From NCBI RefSeq assembly GCF_024436435.1, contig NZ_JAFMZP010000011.1:62001-126000 (forward strand): a stretch of DNA of 64,000 nucleotides, read 5' to 3'. Shown piece after piece: positions 35,965 to 45,008 of this stretch. Numbering within the stretch: the first letter of the stretch is position 1; each line of letters begins with the position of its first letter. The position numbers were made by a program, and so were the translations under genes. Source of the stretch: Desertivirga xinjiangensis. GTDB lineage: Bacteria; Bacteroidota; Bacteroidia; Sphingobacteriales; Sphingobacteriaceae. The notes under the pieces were generated by a model that was given only the letters and a program-made list of their open reading frames with translations, searched no databases and was not told the origin of the DNA.

Positions 35965-38799
35965 ATGATCTTACTTAGCCCTCAGCAACTTTTAAACAGT
36001 GGTCTTCTTCTGCAGTCTTTAGTAATTGAAAAAGCCGGGAAACAGGTTTCTTATACCACCAGCGAATTAACCGTTCAGGAGATAAAAAAGCATTTTGCCG
36101 ATGCCCCTAAAGAAGCGAAGAATGTGCTGAAATCATTTTCTGGTGCTGGAAATCAGGGTATTATTGAGCAGTTACACTTCATTCATTCCAGGCAGCGCTC
36201 TGGTGTCGAATTCGACACCTACCTGAAAAATGCTTTTCCGAGAAAGATACACGAAGCATGTGCCTCCCTGTTACCTTTTCTGGCATCGCTTAAATGTTAT
36301 CACAAGATCAAAGATACCTCAGGCCGGTTTAGGACAGCCCCTTGTGCAATAAATACTTCAAAGCCCCGGCTATATTTTGAAGTATTGAAATCAGGTACAA
36401 ACTTGCAGATCGGAGTTAAGATTGGCCTTGAGGGTAAAATATCCGGGCTGGATGATTTTAACCGGTATCATTTTTTTCTTGAGCAAAACAACGAATACTA
36501 TCTGTTGGGCTATAAAGATTTCCGGAATCTGGAATGGCTGGAATCTGCAGACAGTACCCGGTTCGGAGCAGATGAAGAAGAATTTAAGAAACATATCCTT
36601 TTGCCGTTGGAGCAAAGTTACCAGGTAAACCGCAACGGACTTCTGAATAAAAATGTTATCGACTCAGTTCCACAAAGCCAGTTGATGGTTTCAGAGTTAA
36701 GCGGATCGTTCCTGATGCTTACACCACAATGGGTGTACGAAGGGATTTTGATTGAGGGGACATTTAAAGAAGTGCAGGAGCTGGTTCGTGCCGGGAAATC
36801 GTACAGCATTAAGCGAAACCGTGAAGAGGAAGAAAAATTTATCGAGCTTCTTAAAAATTTGCACCCATCCTTTGAAAAGCAACGTAACGGTTATTTCTAT
36901 CTGACATTCGACGAGGCGAGAAAGAAGCAATGGTTCCTGAAAGCATATCACCAACTAATTAATCAGGATGTGCGCGTGGCGGGAATGGATTTACTGCAGC
37001 ATTTCCGCTATTCAGAATTTAAACCGGAAACAGAATTCCTGATAAAAGAAGAGCAGGAAAGCGAGATCAGGATACAGCTAAGCGTGCGTTTTGGTAATGA
37101 AGAGGTTCCGCTTAATAAACTTCAGAGAATCCTGCTGGGCGGACAGCACCATTTGCTGCTGAACGATGATAAGATTGCTATCCTTGATGAAATATGGTTG
37201 GAAAAATATGCTACGATCATCAAACATGGCCGGGTCAAAGACAATGAGGTGTATCTTGAGCGTTGGATGGCTATCAGCCAGCATGAAACAGGCAACAGCG
37301 AAGGCCTGCTTAAACCTGCTTTCAATAAAGATTGGTGGCAACAATGGGAGCAATGGCAAAGTTCAGAGAGCTTTTTGCCGCTTCCGGCTGCAGTTGAGGT
37401 GCCCGCTCTGAGGCCGTATCAGCAGAAAGGATACGAATGGATGGTTCTGTTAGCGAATGCAGGTGCGGGAGCCTGCCTTGCTGACGATATGGGCTTGGGT
37501 AAAACACTTCAAACCATCTGCTTTCTGGCAAACAGAGTCGAAACCAAACCCGGAAAGAAGCATTTAGTGATCTGCCCCTCTTCTTTGATCTATAACTGGC
37601 AGCAGGAATTTCAAAAGTTTGCTCCTACGTTAAAAGTATACATCTATCATGGCGCAGGCCGGAGAGCTAACTTTATAGATCAAAATGATGTAAATATAGT
37701 TATCACAACTTACGGAACTATCCGCTCTGATATTGACCGGTTGGCCCAGCTTCGCTTTGGCGTGGTGGTATTAGATGAGAGTCATAACATTAAGAACCCC
37801 CAGGCACAGGTTACACAGGCTGTATGCAGGCTGCGTGTACAAACACGTGTGGCACTGAGTGGTACCCCGGTTATGAATAACACGTTCGATCTGTATTCAC
37901 AGCTAAATTTCTTATTGCCCGGTATGTTCGGTAGTCACGATTTCTTTAAAAATCAATATTCCGACCCGATAGACCGCGATCTGGATCCTGTAAAAACAAA
38001 GGCTCTTCAAAAGCTGACCGCCCCTTTCATCCTGCGGCGAACCAAAGAACAGGTGGCTTCCGACCTGCCTGAAAAGACTGAGCTGACACTCTGGTGTGAT
38101 ATGGGAGCCATCCAGATGGAACAATATGACTCTATAAGGGAGAGTATCAAAAGCTCCATTTTTTTGGAGATTGAACGCGAAGGTTTAAGTAATAGTAAGC
38201 TTTCCATCATTCAGGGTATAACGAGGCTAAGGCAGGCTTGTAATTCGCCGTTGCTTCTTCCTGCTGAAGAACGGATCTGCGAAGATTCTGTAAAAACGGA
38301 AGTACTGATCGATGAACTGACAAACAATCTTAAAGATCATAAGGTGCTTGTTTTCTCCCAGTTCACTAAGATGCTCGATCTGCTGGCCGGTGAAATGGAA
38401 CGTAATGGCATCTCCTTTTACCATTTCGACGGACAAACGCCAGCACAAAGACGAATGGAGATGGTGCAGGCCTTTCAGCAGGAAGACGATACCACTAATG
38501 TGTTTCTGATCAGCCTTATGGCAGGCAATGCCGGACTGACACTTACAGCTGCTGATTATGTATTCTTGTTTGATCCCTGGTGGAACACAGCTGTTCAGCA
38601 GCAGGCTATTGACCGTACGCACCGTATCGGACAGACTAAAAATGTTTTTGCTTACAAAATGGCCTGCAGAGATACTATCGAAGAAAAGATCATTCACTTA
38701 CAGGAACGAAAAAAAGCACTGTCTGAGGAGCTGATCGGAGCCGAAACAGACTTTGTTAAAAATCTCACATTGGAGGATATTCGATATTTGTTTAACTAG
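35965..38799 (+). CDS. SNF2-family DEAD/DEAH-box helicase
   Basis: 944 aa. An N-terminal region of about 450 residues without a clear domain is followed by the two RecA-like lobes: motif I DDMGLGKTLQT near residue 505, motif II DESHNIKN near 602, SGTPVMNN near 633, LRRTKEQV near 690, and C-terminal motifs LAGNAGLTLT-like (MAGNAGLTLTAADYVFLFDP) and DRTHRIGQ near 884. Bacterial RapA/HepA-like or uncharacterised ATPases remodel nucleoprotein complexes. It is not adjacent to restriction genes. Start ATG at 35965. Confidence 0.92.
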   Translation: MILLSPQQLLNSGLLLQSLVIEKAGKQVSYTTSELTVQEIKKHFADAPKEAKNVLKSFSGAGNQGIIEQLHFIHSRQRSGVEFDTYLKNAFPRKIHEACASLLPFLASLKCYHKIKDTSGRFRTAPCAINTSKPRLYFEVLKSGTNLQIGVKIGLEGKISGLDDFNRYHFFLEQNNEYYLLGYKDFRNLEWLESADSTRFGADEEEFKKHILLPLEQSYQVNRNGLLNKNVIDSVPQSQLMVSELSGSFLMLTPQWVYEGILIEGTFKEVQELVRAGKSYSIKRNREEEEKFIELLKNLHPSFEKQRNGYFYLTFDEARKKQWFLKAYHQLINQDVRVAGMDLLQHFRYSEFKPETEFLIKEEQESEIRIQLSVRFGNEEVPLNKLQRILLGGQHHLLLNDDKIAILDEIWLEKYATIIKHGRVKDNEVYLERWMAISQHETGNSEGLLKPAFNKDWWQQWEQWQSSESFLPLPAAVEVPALRPYQQKGYEWMVLLANAGAGACLADDMGLGKTLQTICFLANRVETKPGKKHLVICPSSLIYNWQQEFQKFAPTLKVYIYHGAGRRANFIDQNDVNIVITTYGTIRSDIDRLAQLRFGVVVLDESHNIKNPQAQVTQAVCRLRVQTRVALSGTPVMNNTFDLYSQLNFLLPGMFGSHDFFKNQYSDPIDRDLDPVKTKALQKLTAPFILRRTKEQVASDLPEKTELTLWCDMGAIQMEQYDSIRESIKSSIFLEIEREGLSNSKLSIIQGITRLRQACNSPLLLPAEERICEDSVKTEVLIDELTNNLKDHKVLVFSQFTKMLDLLAGEMERNGISFYHFDGQTPAQRRMEMVQAFQQEDDTTNVFLISLMAGNAGLTLTAADYVFLFDPWWNTAVQQQAIDRTHRIGQTKNVFAYKMACRDTIEEKIIHLQERKKALSEELIGAETDFVKNLTLEDIRYLFN

Positions 38800-38815
38800 A
38801 TAGATAACTTAGTTA

Positions 38816-39481
38816 TCACGTTTCCCTGTTAGTTCCATTTGTCTCCGGCGAGGCCCTTCTTTCGGGTAAGGTACCAAATATCACATCCCAAAGAGTAGAG
38901 CTTACTCCGAATCCTTTTTCAGGGTATTTGTAATGATGCAGGTGATGATTGCGCCAGAGAGCTTTTAAATATTTAGGAGGTGTAAAGGCATGGATAGCAT
39001 AGTGCATTGACACATAGGCAAGGTAGCCAATGATAAAGCCTGGGAAAAAGACTAGAGCATCCTTTCCTGTACCATTAAACAGGTAAAATAATACCCATAT
39101 AATAGATAAGAGCATACCCGCGAAAATGATGCTCGGTATAGGAGGCATAAATAGCCGCATTTTGTCGCGCGGGTATTCATGATGGTTTCCGTGAAAAATA
39201 TAAACAATGCGCTGTCCCAGGTCGCTGCTGGCATGGTAATGAAACAGGTAGCGATGGGCAATGTATTCAAAAAGAGACCAACTGATCAGGCCGGAAACAA
39301 ATAAGATAAAAATGGCTGATATCGAAAAGCCTAGCTGGGAGTAACTGTAATACACCATGAATGCACTTAGGGGGATGTAGATCGAATAGATCATCCAGGG
39401 TCTGGTCTTACTTAAGCTTTCGAGGACCGAGTTTTTAAACAGTCGCGCCTGACCTTTATTTTTTATTGCAACAGTTTCCAT
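38816..39481 (-). CDS. fatty-acid-hydroxylase / sterol-desaturase superfamily membrane enzyme
   Basis: 221 aa with four membrane helices and the full di-iron histidine set: HRYLFH, HGNHHEYPRDKMRLFMPP, HYAIHAF, HHLHHYKYPEKGFGVSSTLWDVIFGT. The spacing and the P-R-D-K-x-R-L and GFGVSS-x-x-WD-x-x-FGT stretches are closest to fatty-acid 2-hydroxylases (FA2H/SCS7) and not to carotene hydroxylase CrtZ. A role in hydroxylating sphingolipid acyl chains is a plausible inference for this group. A free cytochrome b5 gene lies in the same island (42762-42998). Confidence 0.85.
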   Translation of the reverse strand: METVAIKNKGQARLFKNSVLESLSKTRPWMIYSIYIPLSAFMVYYSYSQLGFSISAIFILFVSGLISWSLFEYIAHRYLFHYHASSDLGQRIVYIFHGNHHEYPRDKMRLFMPPIPSIIFAGMLLSIIWVLFYLFNGTGKDALVFFPGFIIGYLAYVSMHYAIHAFTPPKYLKALWRNHHLHHYKYPEKGFGVSSTLWDVIFGTLPERRASPETNGTNRET

Positions 39482-39568
39482 AATATCAATAATTAGGTGT
39501 TATTGACTTGGTACAAACGTATAAGGATTATGAATAACGTCTGTTTTAAAAAGGTAAAAATTGAGCAA

Positions 39569-39865
39569 TTAAAGATGCTGTTCGATTAATTCTTTCAATT
39601 GAGCTGCCTGTATAACGCCCGACTGCCTCCATTTGGTTTGGCCATTTTTAAAAAGTATAAGGGTAGGGACGCCCTGCACATTATAGGCACTTGCTGCTGC
39701 GGGATTTTTATCGACATCCACTTTAAGAATAGTTGCCTTGTCTCCAAGCATGCTTTTTAACTGCGTTAAAATAGGCGCCATCATTTTACAGGGGCCGCAC
39801 CATTCCGCTGAAAAATCTACTAAAACAGGTTTGTCTGCGTTGATTAAGTCTTTAAAGTTTGCCAT
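39569..39865 (-). CDS. trxA: thioredoxin
   Basis: 98 aa, cytoplasmic disulfide reductase. The active site WCGPC is at residues 22-26 and the cis-proline segment [11 protein letters not shown] follows. The ATG at 39865 gives a normal N-terminus ([18 protein letters not shown]); a longer in-frame start at 39943 would overlap crtI and adds no thioredoxin sequence. It lies between crtI and the hydroxylase gene on the same strand. Whether it serves them is unknown. Confidence 0.93.
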   Translation of the reverse strand: MANFKDLINADKPVLVDFSAEWCGPCKMMAPILTQLKSMLGDKATILKVDVDKNPAAASAYNVQGVPTLILFKNGQTKWRQSGVIQAAQLKELIEQHL

Positions 39866-39914
39866 TAATATATAACGGAATTTGCGGCTGGATGTTCTCT
39901 GGGCCTGATGTGAC

Positions 39915-41393
39915 TCAGTTGTTGAGTATTTTAAGTGCTTCATTAGCAGTTACCTGCCCCGATATAATAGCAGGAGGAACTCCTGGGCCGGGAACCGTAA
40001 GCTGGCCCGTAAAGAGAAGATTGTGTATTTTTTTAGAGCGAATTCTGGGTTTCAAAAAAGCTGTTTGGAGCAAGGTATTAGCGAGTCCATAGGCATTTCC
40101 TTTATAAGAATGATAGTCGCTGACGAAATCTTTAATGGCATAACTCCTTTTAACGACCACAGAGTCGCGGATGTCTACGCCTATAATACTATTAAATCGT
40201 ATCATTAACAGATTAAAGTACTTTTCCCGAACATCGTCAGAGTCTTCCAGGCCTGGAGCGACCGGGACAAGAAAGAACAAATTTTCAGACCCCTCAGGGG
40301 CTACTGTGTTGTCGGTTTGCGAAGTGCATGAAACATAAAACAAAGGCTTTGATGGCCACTGGGGATTCTGATAAATCTCTTCAGCGTGTTGGTCGAAATC
40401 TTCGTCAAAGAATAAGTTATGATGCTTTATTCCAGGGATAGTTTTGTTGATCCCAATATAAAATAACAAGGATGAGGGCGAGAGTGTCCTGCTGTTCCAA
40501 TATTTTGGTGTGTAATTCTGGGAGTCTCTATCGGTCAGTACTTGATCAGTATGTTCATAATCGGCATTGGATATGATCAGGTCAGCCTCAAAATACCCTT
40601 TATTGGTTTCCAGGCCTTTGGCCAGTTTGTCCTTAACTACAATGCGTTTCACTTCGTGCCCAAAGTGAAAGCGTACTCCTTGCTGCTCTGCGATAGCGCT
40701 CATAGCCTGGACGATCTGATTCATTCCGCCTTTTGGATACCAGGTTCCAAGTACCAGGTCCGCATAATTCATCATGCTGTAAAGCGCCGGAGTGTTTTTT
40801 GCTGTACCTCCGAGGAACAAGACCGGAAATTCCAGGATCTTGATCAGCTTAGGGTGAGAAAAATATTTCCGGATGTGTTTACCAATAGAGCTAAACATTT
40901 GAATTTTAAAACTCTCAGCCAGTAAGCCCAGGTCAAGATATTCAGAAACAGAGAGGGAAGGCTTAAACACATATTTGCCCATACCTTTATCATATTTGTA
41001 CTTAGCCTGCTTCAGAAATTCATCTAATCTGCCCCCTGAGCCAGGTTCAAGTTCTTCAAATAAGAGTTTCAGGCCAGAAATTGAAGCAGGGATGTCTGTA
41101 TATTCCTCCTTTCCCCAGTAAACCCTGTATGAAGGATCAAGACGAACCAGCTCATAAAAATCGGATGAAGTTTTGCCAAATAATTTATAGAAATTTTCAA
41201 ACACATCGGGCATCCAATACCAGCTAGGGCCCATATCGAAGCGAAATCCGTCTTTCTCCCAGACACGTGCTCGTCCTCCAGGCTGATCATTTTTTTCATA
41301 GACCGTCACTTCATGTCCTTCTTTAGCCAGTATAGATGCCGCCGCCATTCCTCCAAAGCCAGCGCCTATTATAGCTATCTTTCGTTTAATCAT
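39915..41393 (-). CDS. crtI: phytoene desaturase (CrtI-type)
   Basis: 492 aa FAD-dependent carotenoid desaturase, membrane-associated. N-terminal dinucleotide-binding [10 protein letters not shown] near residue 9 and [15 protein letters not shown]-terminal family signature [20 protein letters not shown]. It introduces double bonds into phytoene towards lycopene. No phytoene synthase (crtB) is found in the window. It is divergent from the lycopene cyclase unit; three GTACAA motifs lie in the promoter gap. Confidence 0.93.
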   Translation of the reverse strand: MIKRKIAIIGAGFGGMAAASILAKEGHEVTVYEKNDQPGGRARVWEKDGFRFDMGPSWYWMPDVFENFYKLFGKTSSDFYELVRLDPSYRVYWGKEEYTDIPASISGLKLLFEELEPGSGGRLDEFLKQAKYKYDKGMGKYVFKPSLSVSEYLDLGLLAESFKIQMFSSIGKHIRKYFSHPKLIKILEFPVLFLGGTAKNTPALYSMMNYADLVLGTWYPKGGMNQIVQAMSAIAEQQGVRFHFGHEVKRIVVKDKLAKGLETNKGYFEADLIISNADYEHTDQVLTDRDSQNYTPKYWNSRTLSPSSLLFYIGINKTIPGIKHHNLFFDEDFDQHAEEIYQNPQWPSKPLFYVSCTSQTDNTVAPEGSENLFFLVPVAPGLEDSDDVREKYFNLLMIRFNSIIGVDIRDSVVVKRSYAIKDFVSDYHSYKGNAYGLANTLLQTAFLKPRIRSKKIHNLLFTGQLTVPGPGVPPAIISGQVTANEALKILNN

Positions 41394-41415
41394 TTACTAA
41401 GTGATAAGTTGTAAT

Positions 41416-41478
41416 GTACAAAGGGAATTAATAAATAAGAACCGTACAAGCTTTTTTTGCTTAGGTCAATTCTTGTAC
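41416..41478. promoter_or_regulatory. three GTACAA motifs between the divergent carotenoid genes
   Basis: GTACAAA at 41416, GTACAAG at 41444 and the inverted CTTGTAC at 41472 start exactly 28 bases apart. They sit just upstream of crtI. MerR/CarH-type light regulators of carotenoid genes use TGTACA-like sites, so this is a candidate operator; the regulator is not in the window. Confidence 0.4.
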
Positions 41479-41573
41479 CCCACAGGCCGCATAAAGAACC
41501 AAGTTTTTGTTGCAGCAGTAAACAATAATGAACACATTCAGTTTTTTTGGTTTTGAAACATTAATTTCACGCC

Positions 41574-42083
41574 ATGTCCTGCTTTAATTTTTTATTGCTT
41601 TTACTTGTGCCATTCTTATCGAACAATTACGACATCAAACAAGTTCGTTTAGATTACTATGAGGCCGTAAATAGTGAAAATGCAGCTGTTGAGCTTTATG
41701 AAAAACTGAAGAAAAGCGACCTGTCTGAACCTTTGCTTTTAGCATATTACGGCGCAACTGAGGCCGTAAAAGCCAAACATGCCTGGAATCCTTATAACAA
41801 AATAGCTTATTTAAAGAAAGGAATGAAAAACCTGGAAACTGCAGTTAGCAAAAGCAGGGACAATCTGGAGATTCGCTTCCTGAGATTTAGCCTGGAACAT
41901 TATATTCCCGGCTTTTTAGGTTTTAGTAAACACCTTGAAGAAGACAGAAAAAAGATCGTTGAATTGATACAAAGAAAGCAAACCAGTTTGGTTGATAAAA
42001 CGCTGCTTTCCAATATTGTTTCTTTTATGATAGAATCGAAAAGGTGTACAGCAGCCGAGATCGCAATATTAAGCAAAGCCTGA
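41574..42083 (+). CDS. conserved hypothetical protein of the carotenoid island
   Basis: 169 aa. Short hydrophobic N-terminus (FNFLLLLLVPFLS), likely a signal peptide, then a helical soluble domain with the repeated-looking segments LLAYYGATEAVKAKHAWNP and LEIRFLRFSLEHYIPGFLGF. No function is known to me. It is joined to the lycopene cyclase gene by a 1-base gap, and such proteins are often seen beside carotenoid genes in Bacteroidota (from memory). Confidence 0.7.
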   Translation: MSCFNFLLLLLVPFLSNNYDIKQVRLDYYEAVNSENAAVELYEKLKKSDLSEPLLLAYYGATEAVKAKHAWNPYNKIAYLKKGMKNLETAVSKSRDNLEIRFLRFSLEHYIPGFLGFSKHLEEDRKKIVELIQRKQTSLVDKTLLSNIVSFMIESKRCTAAEIAILSKA

Positions 42084-42084
42084 T

Positions 42085-42765
42085 ATGGAAAGCCGGTACA
42101 CCTATTTGCTGATCAATTTCTTAACAGTATTGTTCCCTGTTATTCTCTCCTTTGATAAAAAGGTGAACTTCTTCAAAAGCTGGAAGTATATCTTTCCCGG
42201 GTTGTTGATAAGCGGAGCCATGTTTTTAATATGGGATTATGTCTTTACCGTTTATGATGTCTGGTCGTTTAATCCAAGGTATATCATCGGCGTTTATTTC
42301 TTTGAACTCCCTCTTGAAGAGATCCTTTTTTTCATTACCGTCCCTTTCGCATGTTTGTTTATTTACGCCTGCCTTAACTATTACATCAAGATCGACTATT
42401 TAGGAAGGATAAGCCTGCATATAAGTTATGCTTTGGCGCAGCTATCAATGGTGATGCTGTTGATCTATTATCAGCGGGTTTATACTGTGATAACATTCAT
42501 GCTGCTGTTCGTGATCTGCGTTTACCTGATCCTAAAAAGACCAGTATTTTTAGGACGGTTCTACCTGGCCTTCCTGGTGTCGTTATTGCCTTTTTACATT
42601 GTCAATGGTCTCTTAACATCTATTCCCGTGGTGCTTTATAACGATCTTGAAAACTGTGGTTTCCGGGTAGGTACTATCCCTTTTGAAGATCACTTTTATT
42701 CTTTGTCTATGTTAATACTGAATGTTCTACTGTTCGAATACTTCAAAAAGGCTAGTGTTAAATGA
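42085..42765 (+). CDS. lycopene cyclase domain membrane protein
   Basis: 226 aa with six or seven membrane helices. Two tandem cyclase-type halves can be seen, the first with the PLEEILFFITVPFACLFIY-type motif (FELPLEEILFFI, near residue 76), whose glutamates are conserved in CrtYcd/CrtY-type cyclases, the second with PFEDHFYSLSMLIL near 200. It converts linear lycopene ends to beta rings. Its stop overlaps the next start (ATGA), so it is translationally coupled to the cytochrome b5 gene. Confidence 0.9.
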   Translation: MESRYTYLLINFLTVLFPVILSFDKKVNFFKSWKYIFPGLLISGAMFLIWDYVFTVYDVWSFNPRYIIGVYFFELPLEEILFFITVPFACLFIYACLNYYIKIDYLGRISLHISYALAQLSMVMLLIYYQRVYTVITFMLLFVICVYLILKRPVFLGRFYLAFLVSLLPFYIVNGLLTSIPVVLYNDLENCGFRVGTIPFEDHFYSLSMLILNVLLFEYFKKASVK

Positions 42766-42998
42766 AAGATGTTCCGGTTTATACGAAGTCTCAATTAGCG
42801 TTACGTAATGGCCAGGACAAGCCACAGATATGGATAGCATTCAAGGGCGTTATTTACGATGTTACTGACAGTCGTCTGTGGAAGAACGGCAAACATTATG
42901 AACATTGGGCAGGACAGGATCTTACCCTGGAATTAAAGGATGCTCCGCATTCCAGCTCCGTATTTGAACGGTTCAAAGTTATTGGTATACTGGGATGA
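42762..42998 (+). CDS. free-standing cytochrome b5 domain protein
   Basis: 78 aa, a single heme-binding b5-like domain: IAFKGVIYDVTDSRLWKNG, GKHYEHWAGQDLT and APHSSSVFERF. It lacks the HPGG of classical b5 and belongs to the bacterial group with histidines in the GxHxxH and APH positions. It has no signal peptide or membrane anchor. Overlaps the cyclase gene by 4 bases. A likely electron carrier; the di-iron hydroxylase at 38816-39481 is the most attractive partner, by inference. Confidence 0.85.
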   Translation: MKDVPVYTKSQLALRNGQDKPQIWIAFKGVIYDVTDSRLWKNGKHYEHWAGQDLTLELKDAPHSSSVFERFKVIGILG

Positions 42999-43048
42999 TT
43001 AGGTAGGTTAGCAGCCTGCTGTTTGTCAAACTGCTAACCTGTTTTAGA

Positions 43049-43966
43049 TTATTCGATAACAAAGCTGCTTAGACTTACAAACTCTCTAATCCGGGCTTCA
43101 ACTTCCTGATCGGTTAAGTCTTTTATCTTCTCTGTGCCGAATTTTTCCACGCAGAACGATGCCAGTGCCGAGCCATAGATCACGGCGTTCTTCATATTGT
43201 TGAAGTTTATAGTGCCTACTTTTGCCAGAAAGCCGATAAAGCCTCCCGCAAAGGTGTCGCCCGCTCCGGTTGGGTCGAATACTTCTGCCAAAGGAAGTGC
43301 AGGTGCCGAAAATATCTTATCCTCGCTAAATAGCAGGGCTCCATGTTCCCCTTTCTTAATAATCAGATATTTTGGTCCCATTCCAAGGATCTTTTTAGCC
43401 GCTTTGACCAGTGAAAACTCACCGGATAGTTGACGTGCTTCTGCATCATTGATTGTAAGCACATCAACAAGCTTTAAAGTCTCGAGTAAATCTTCAAGCG
43501 CGACGTCCATCCAGAAGTTCATGGTGTCAAGTACTACGAGCTTTGGCCGCTTCCTTAGACGGTTAATTGTAGTTTGTTGAATTTTGGGAGTGAGGTTTCC
43601 TAACAGAAGATACTCACAATCCTGATATGATTCCGGGATAACGGGATCGAAATCTGCAAGAACATTTAGCTCTGTTACAAGTGTATCCCTGCTGTTCATA
43701 TCATTATGGTATTTGCCTGCCCAGAAAAAAGACTTTTCACCCTGTTTGATTTGAAGTCCTTCAACGTCTATTCCGCGCGTTTTAAAGTCTTCTATATCTT
43801 CTGTATGAAAATCGTCGCCAACCACCCCGACTATTTTTGTTTTATGGTAAAAGTAAGATGCAGCAAGGCTAGCATAAGTAGCTGCTCCGCCAACTATTTT
43901 ATCTGTTTTTCCAAACGGAGTCTCGATGGCATCGAATGCCACGGTACCTATAATCACTAAGCTCAT
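43049..43966 (-). CDS. PfkB-family carbohydrate kinase
   Basis: 305 aa ribokinase-fold kinase. Seen: N-terminal VGGAATYASLAA substrate region, NDAEARQLSG near 180 and the ATP/anion-hole motif DPTGAGDTFAGGF near 245-257 with the catalytic Asp. The substrate (sugar or nucleoside) cannot be read from the sequence. It is single, between the cytochrome b5 gene and the tRNA-Asn cluster. Confidence 0.9.
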   Translation of the reverse strand: MSLVIIGTVAFDAIETPFGKTDKIVGGAATYASLAASYFYHKTKIVGVVGDDFHTEDIEDFKTRGIDVEGLQIKQGEKSFFWAGKYHNDMNSRDTLVTELNVLADFDPVIPESYQDCEYLLLGNLTPKIQQTTINRLRKRPKLVVLDTMNFWMDVALEDLLETLKLVDVLTINDAEARQLSGEFSLVKAAKKILGMGPKYLIIKKGEHGALLFSEDKIFSAPALPLAEVFDPTGAGDTFAGGFIGFLAKVGTINFNNMKNAVIYGSALASFCVEKFGTEKIKDLTDQEVEARIREFVSLSSFVIE

Positions 43967-44093
43967 AATTTTTCAAAAAAGTTTATACAAATATTGCAGA
44001 AATAAATTTAAATCCCGAATATTGCAGTCCCAAAACATAGCAATATTCTTAAGCGAAAAACAAGCAATAGAGCTATTGGGACCGGAAAAAGAT

Positions 44094-44167
44094 TCCTGAG
44101 TAGCTCAGCCGGTTAGAGCATCTGACTGTTAATCAGAGGGTCGCTGGTTCGAGCCCAGCCTCAGGAG
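44094..44167 (+). tRNA. tRNA-Asn (GTT), copy 1
   Basis: 74 bases. The acceptor TCCTGAG pairs with CTCAGGA (44160-44166), with discriminator G. The anticodon arm TCTGA-CTGTTAA-TCAGA gives GTT at 44128-44130; the T arm is GCTGG-TTCGAGC-CCAGC. CCA is not encoded. Its upstream region (GAATATTGCAGTCCCAAAACA) is repeated in slightly changed form before copy 3. Confidence 0.97.
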
Positions 44168-44168
44168 C

Positions 44169-44197
44169 AAACCCCCACAAGCCCGTGGGGGTTTTTA
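44169..44197 (+). terminator. terminator of tRNA-Asn copy 1
   Basis: ACCCCCAC (44171-44178) and GTGGGGGT (44185-44192) with loop AAGCCC, then a T run. Confidence 0.88.
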
Positions 44198-44252
44198 TTT
44201 TACAGGATTTCCGTAGCCGGGGAGAATGATTGATCAAGCTGATGGCAAAATG

Positions 44253-44445
44253 GGATCAAGCGGAAAAGTTGAGGGATGTTCTTTCCTTCGTCATCCTGAA
44301 CTTGTTTCAGGACCTCTTGCTTAAGCATGTCCTTTATAGTCCAAGTGTTGCCGAATCCTGAACTTGATTCAGGATCGGCATGACGACCGTTTTAAAAAGT
44401 TTGGCACTAATACGCTTAGCCGCCCCCAACTTTTCCACTTGATCC
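44253..44445 (-). mobile_element. MITE-like element, copy B
   Basis: 193-bp non-coding element, the reverse complement of copy A at 5138-5315. The ends GGATCAAGCGGAAAAGTTG and GGATCAAGTGGAAAAGTTG (right end, reverse strand) match at 21 of the first 23 positions. It is flanked by an exact 8-bp direct repeat, GCAAAATG (44245-44252 and 44446-44453), the mark of transposition. Two 19-base palindromes lie at 44294-44312 and 44356-44374. No coding capacity, so it would need a transposase from elsewhere. Confidence 0.88.
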
Positions 44446-44453
44446 GCAAAATG

Positions 44454-44740
44454 ATATAGAGATTGGAGATTTTTTACAATAAATAACACCATTAAGATAT
44501 ATGTTTGATTTAACGGAAATGTAATGCCTGGAAAGTTCGAGATCACTGCTAGTAGTCCGGTTTCTATTAACCTATCCGGCAAGGGGTGTTCGTTCTCAAA
44601 TTTGTGGATACTAAGAAGAATGAAACAATTCACCAGAGTAAGGTAATTCTTCATTAATAAATTTTAAGAAAGCCTCTTGCTTTTATAGGGCAAGGGGCTT
44701 TAATTTTTTTAGGAGTTCGCGGTAGTGAATTGGTCGACAG
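44454..44740. other. intergenic sequence between MITE and tRNA-like gene
   Basis: No supported gene. A hairpin AAGCCTCTTGC / GCAAGGGGCTT (44670-44700) with a following T run (44701-44710) looks like an orphan terminator. A minus-strand open frame runs from here into the MITE and is not believed. Confidence 0.5.
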
Positions 44741-44813
44741 TCCTGAGTAGCTCAGCTGGTTAGAGCATCTGGCTGTAATCAGATGGTCGCTGGTTCGAGC
44801 CCGGCCTCAGGAG
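44741..44813 (+). pseudogene. tRNA-Asn-like gene with a 6-nt anticodon loop
   Basis: 73 bases, one fewer than the two intact tRNA-Asn copies beside it. Acceptor and D arms are intact. The anticodon arm reads TCTGG-CTGTAA-TCAGA, so one T of the loop is lost and the last stem pair is G-T. The T arm GCTGG/CCGGC has a G-T pair too. Either a decaying tRNA-Asn or an unusual tRNA; a tRNA-Tyr (GTA) reading fails because the stem then does not pair. Confidence 0.75.
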
Positions 44814-45008
44814 CTAAAGGCAAGTAGATGGAACGAAAAGTTTAACGGTTTATCGATAACAGACCACGTTTAAAGATACATACTGATACTGAAGATGATG
44901 CAGGTAAAACGAAAAAAGGTATTGGAATTTTAAATTATATTTCCGACTATTGCAATCCCAAAACAAAGCAGCCTTTTGAGTAAATTGGTAGCTTAAATTG
45001 GTCGACAG

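Noticed and set aside
38227-38697. 156-codon open frame antisense to the SNF2 helicase
   Set aside because: The helicase motifs on the plus strand are unmistakable and the antisense product has no domain.
39866-39943. Longer N-terminus for thioredoxin
   Set aside because: It overlaps crtI and adds no thioredoxin-like sequence; MANFKDL is a normal start.
44334-44654. Minus-strand open frame of 106 codons
   Set aside because: Its last third is the MITE sequence and the frame crosses the target duplication; the rest shows no domain.
44741-44813. Reading as a functional tRNA-Tyr (GTA)
   Set aside because: With a 7-base loop centred on GTA the anticodon stem does not pair, and the body is that of tRNA-Asn.
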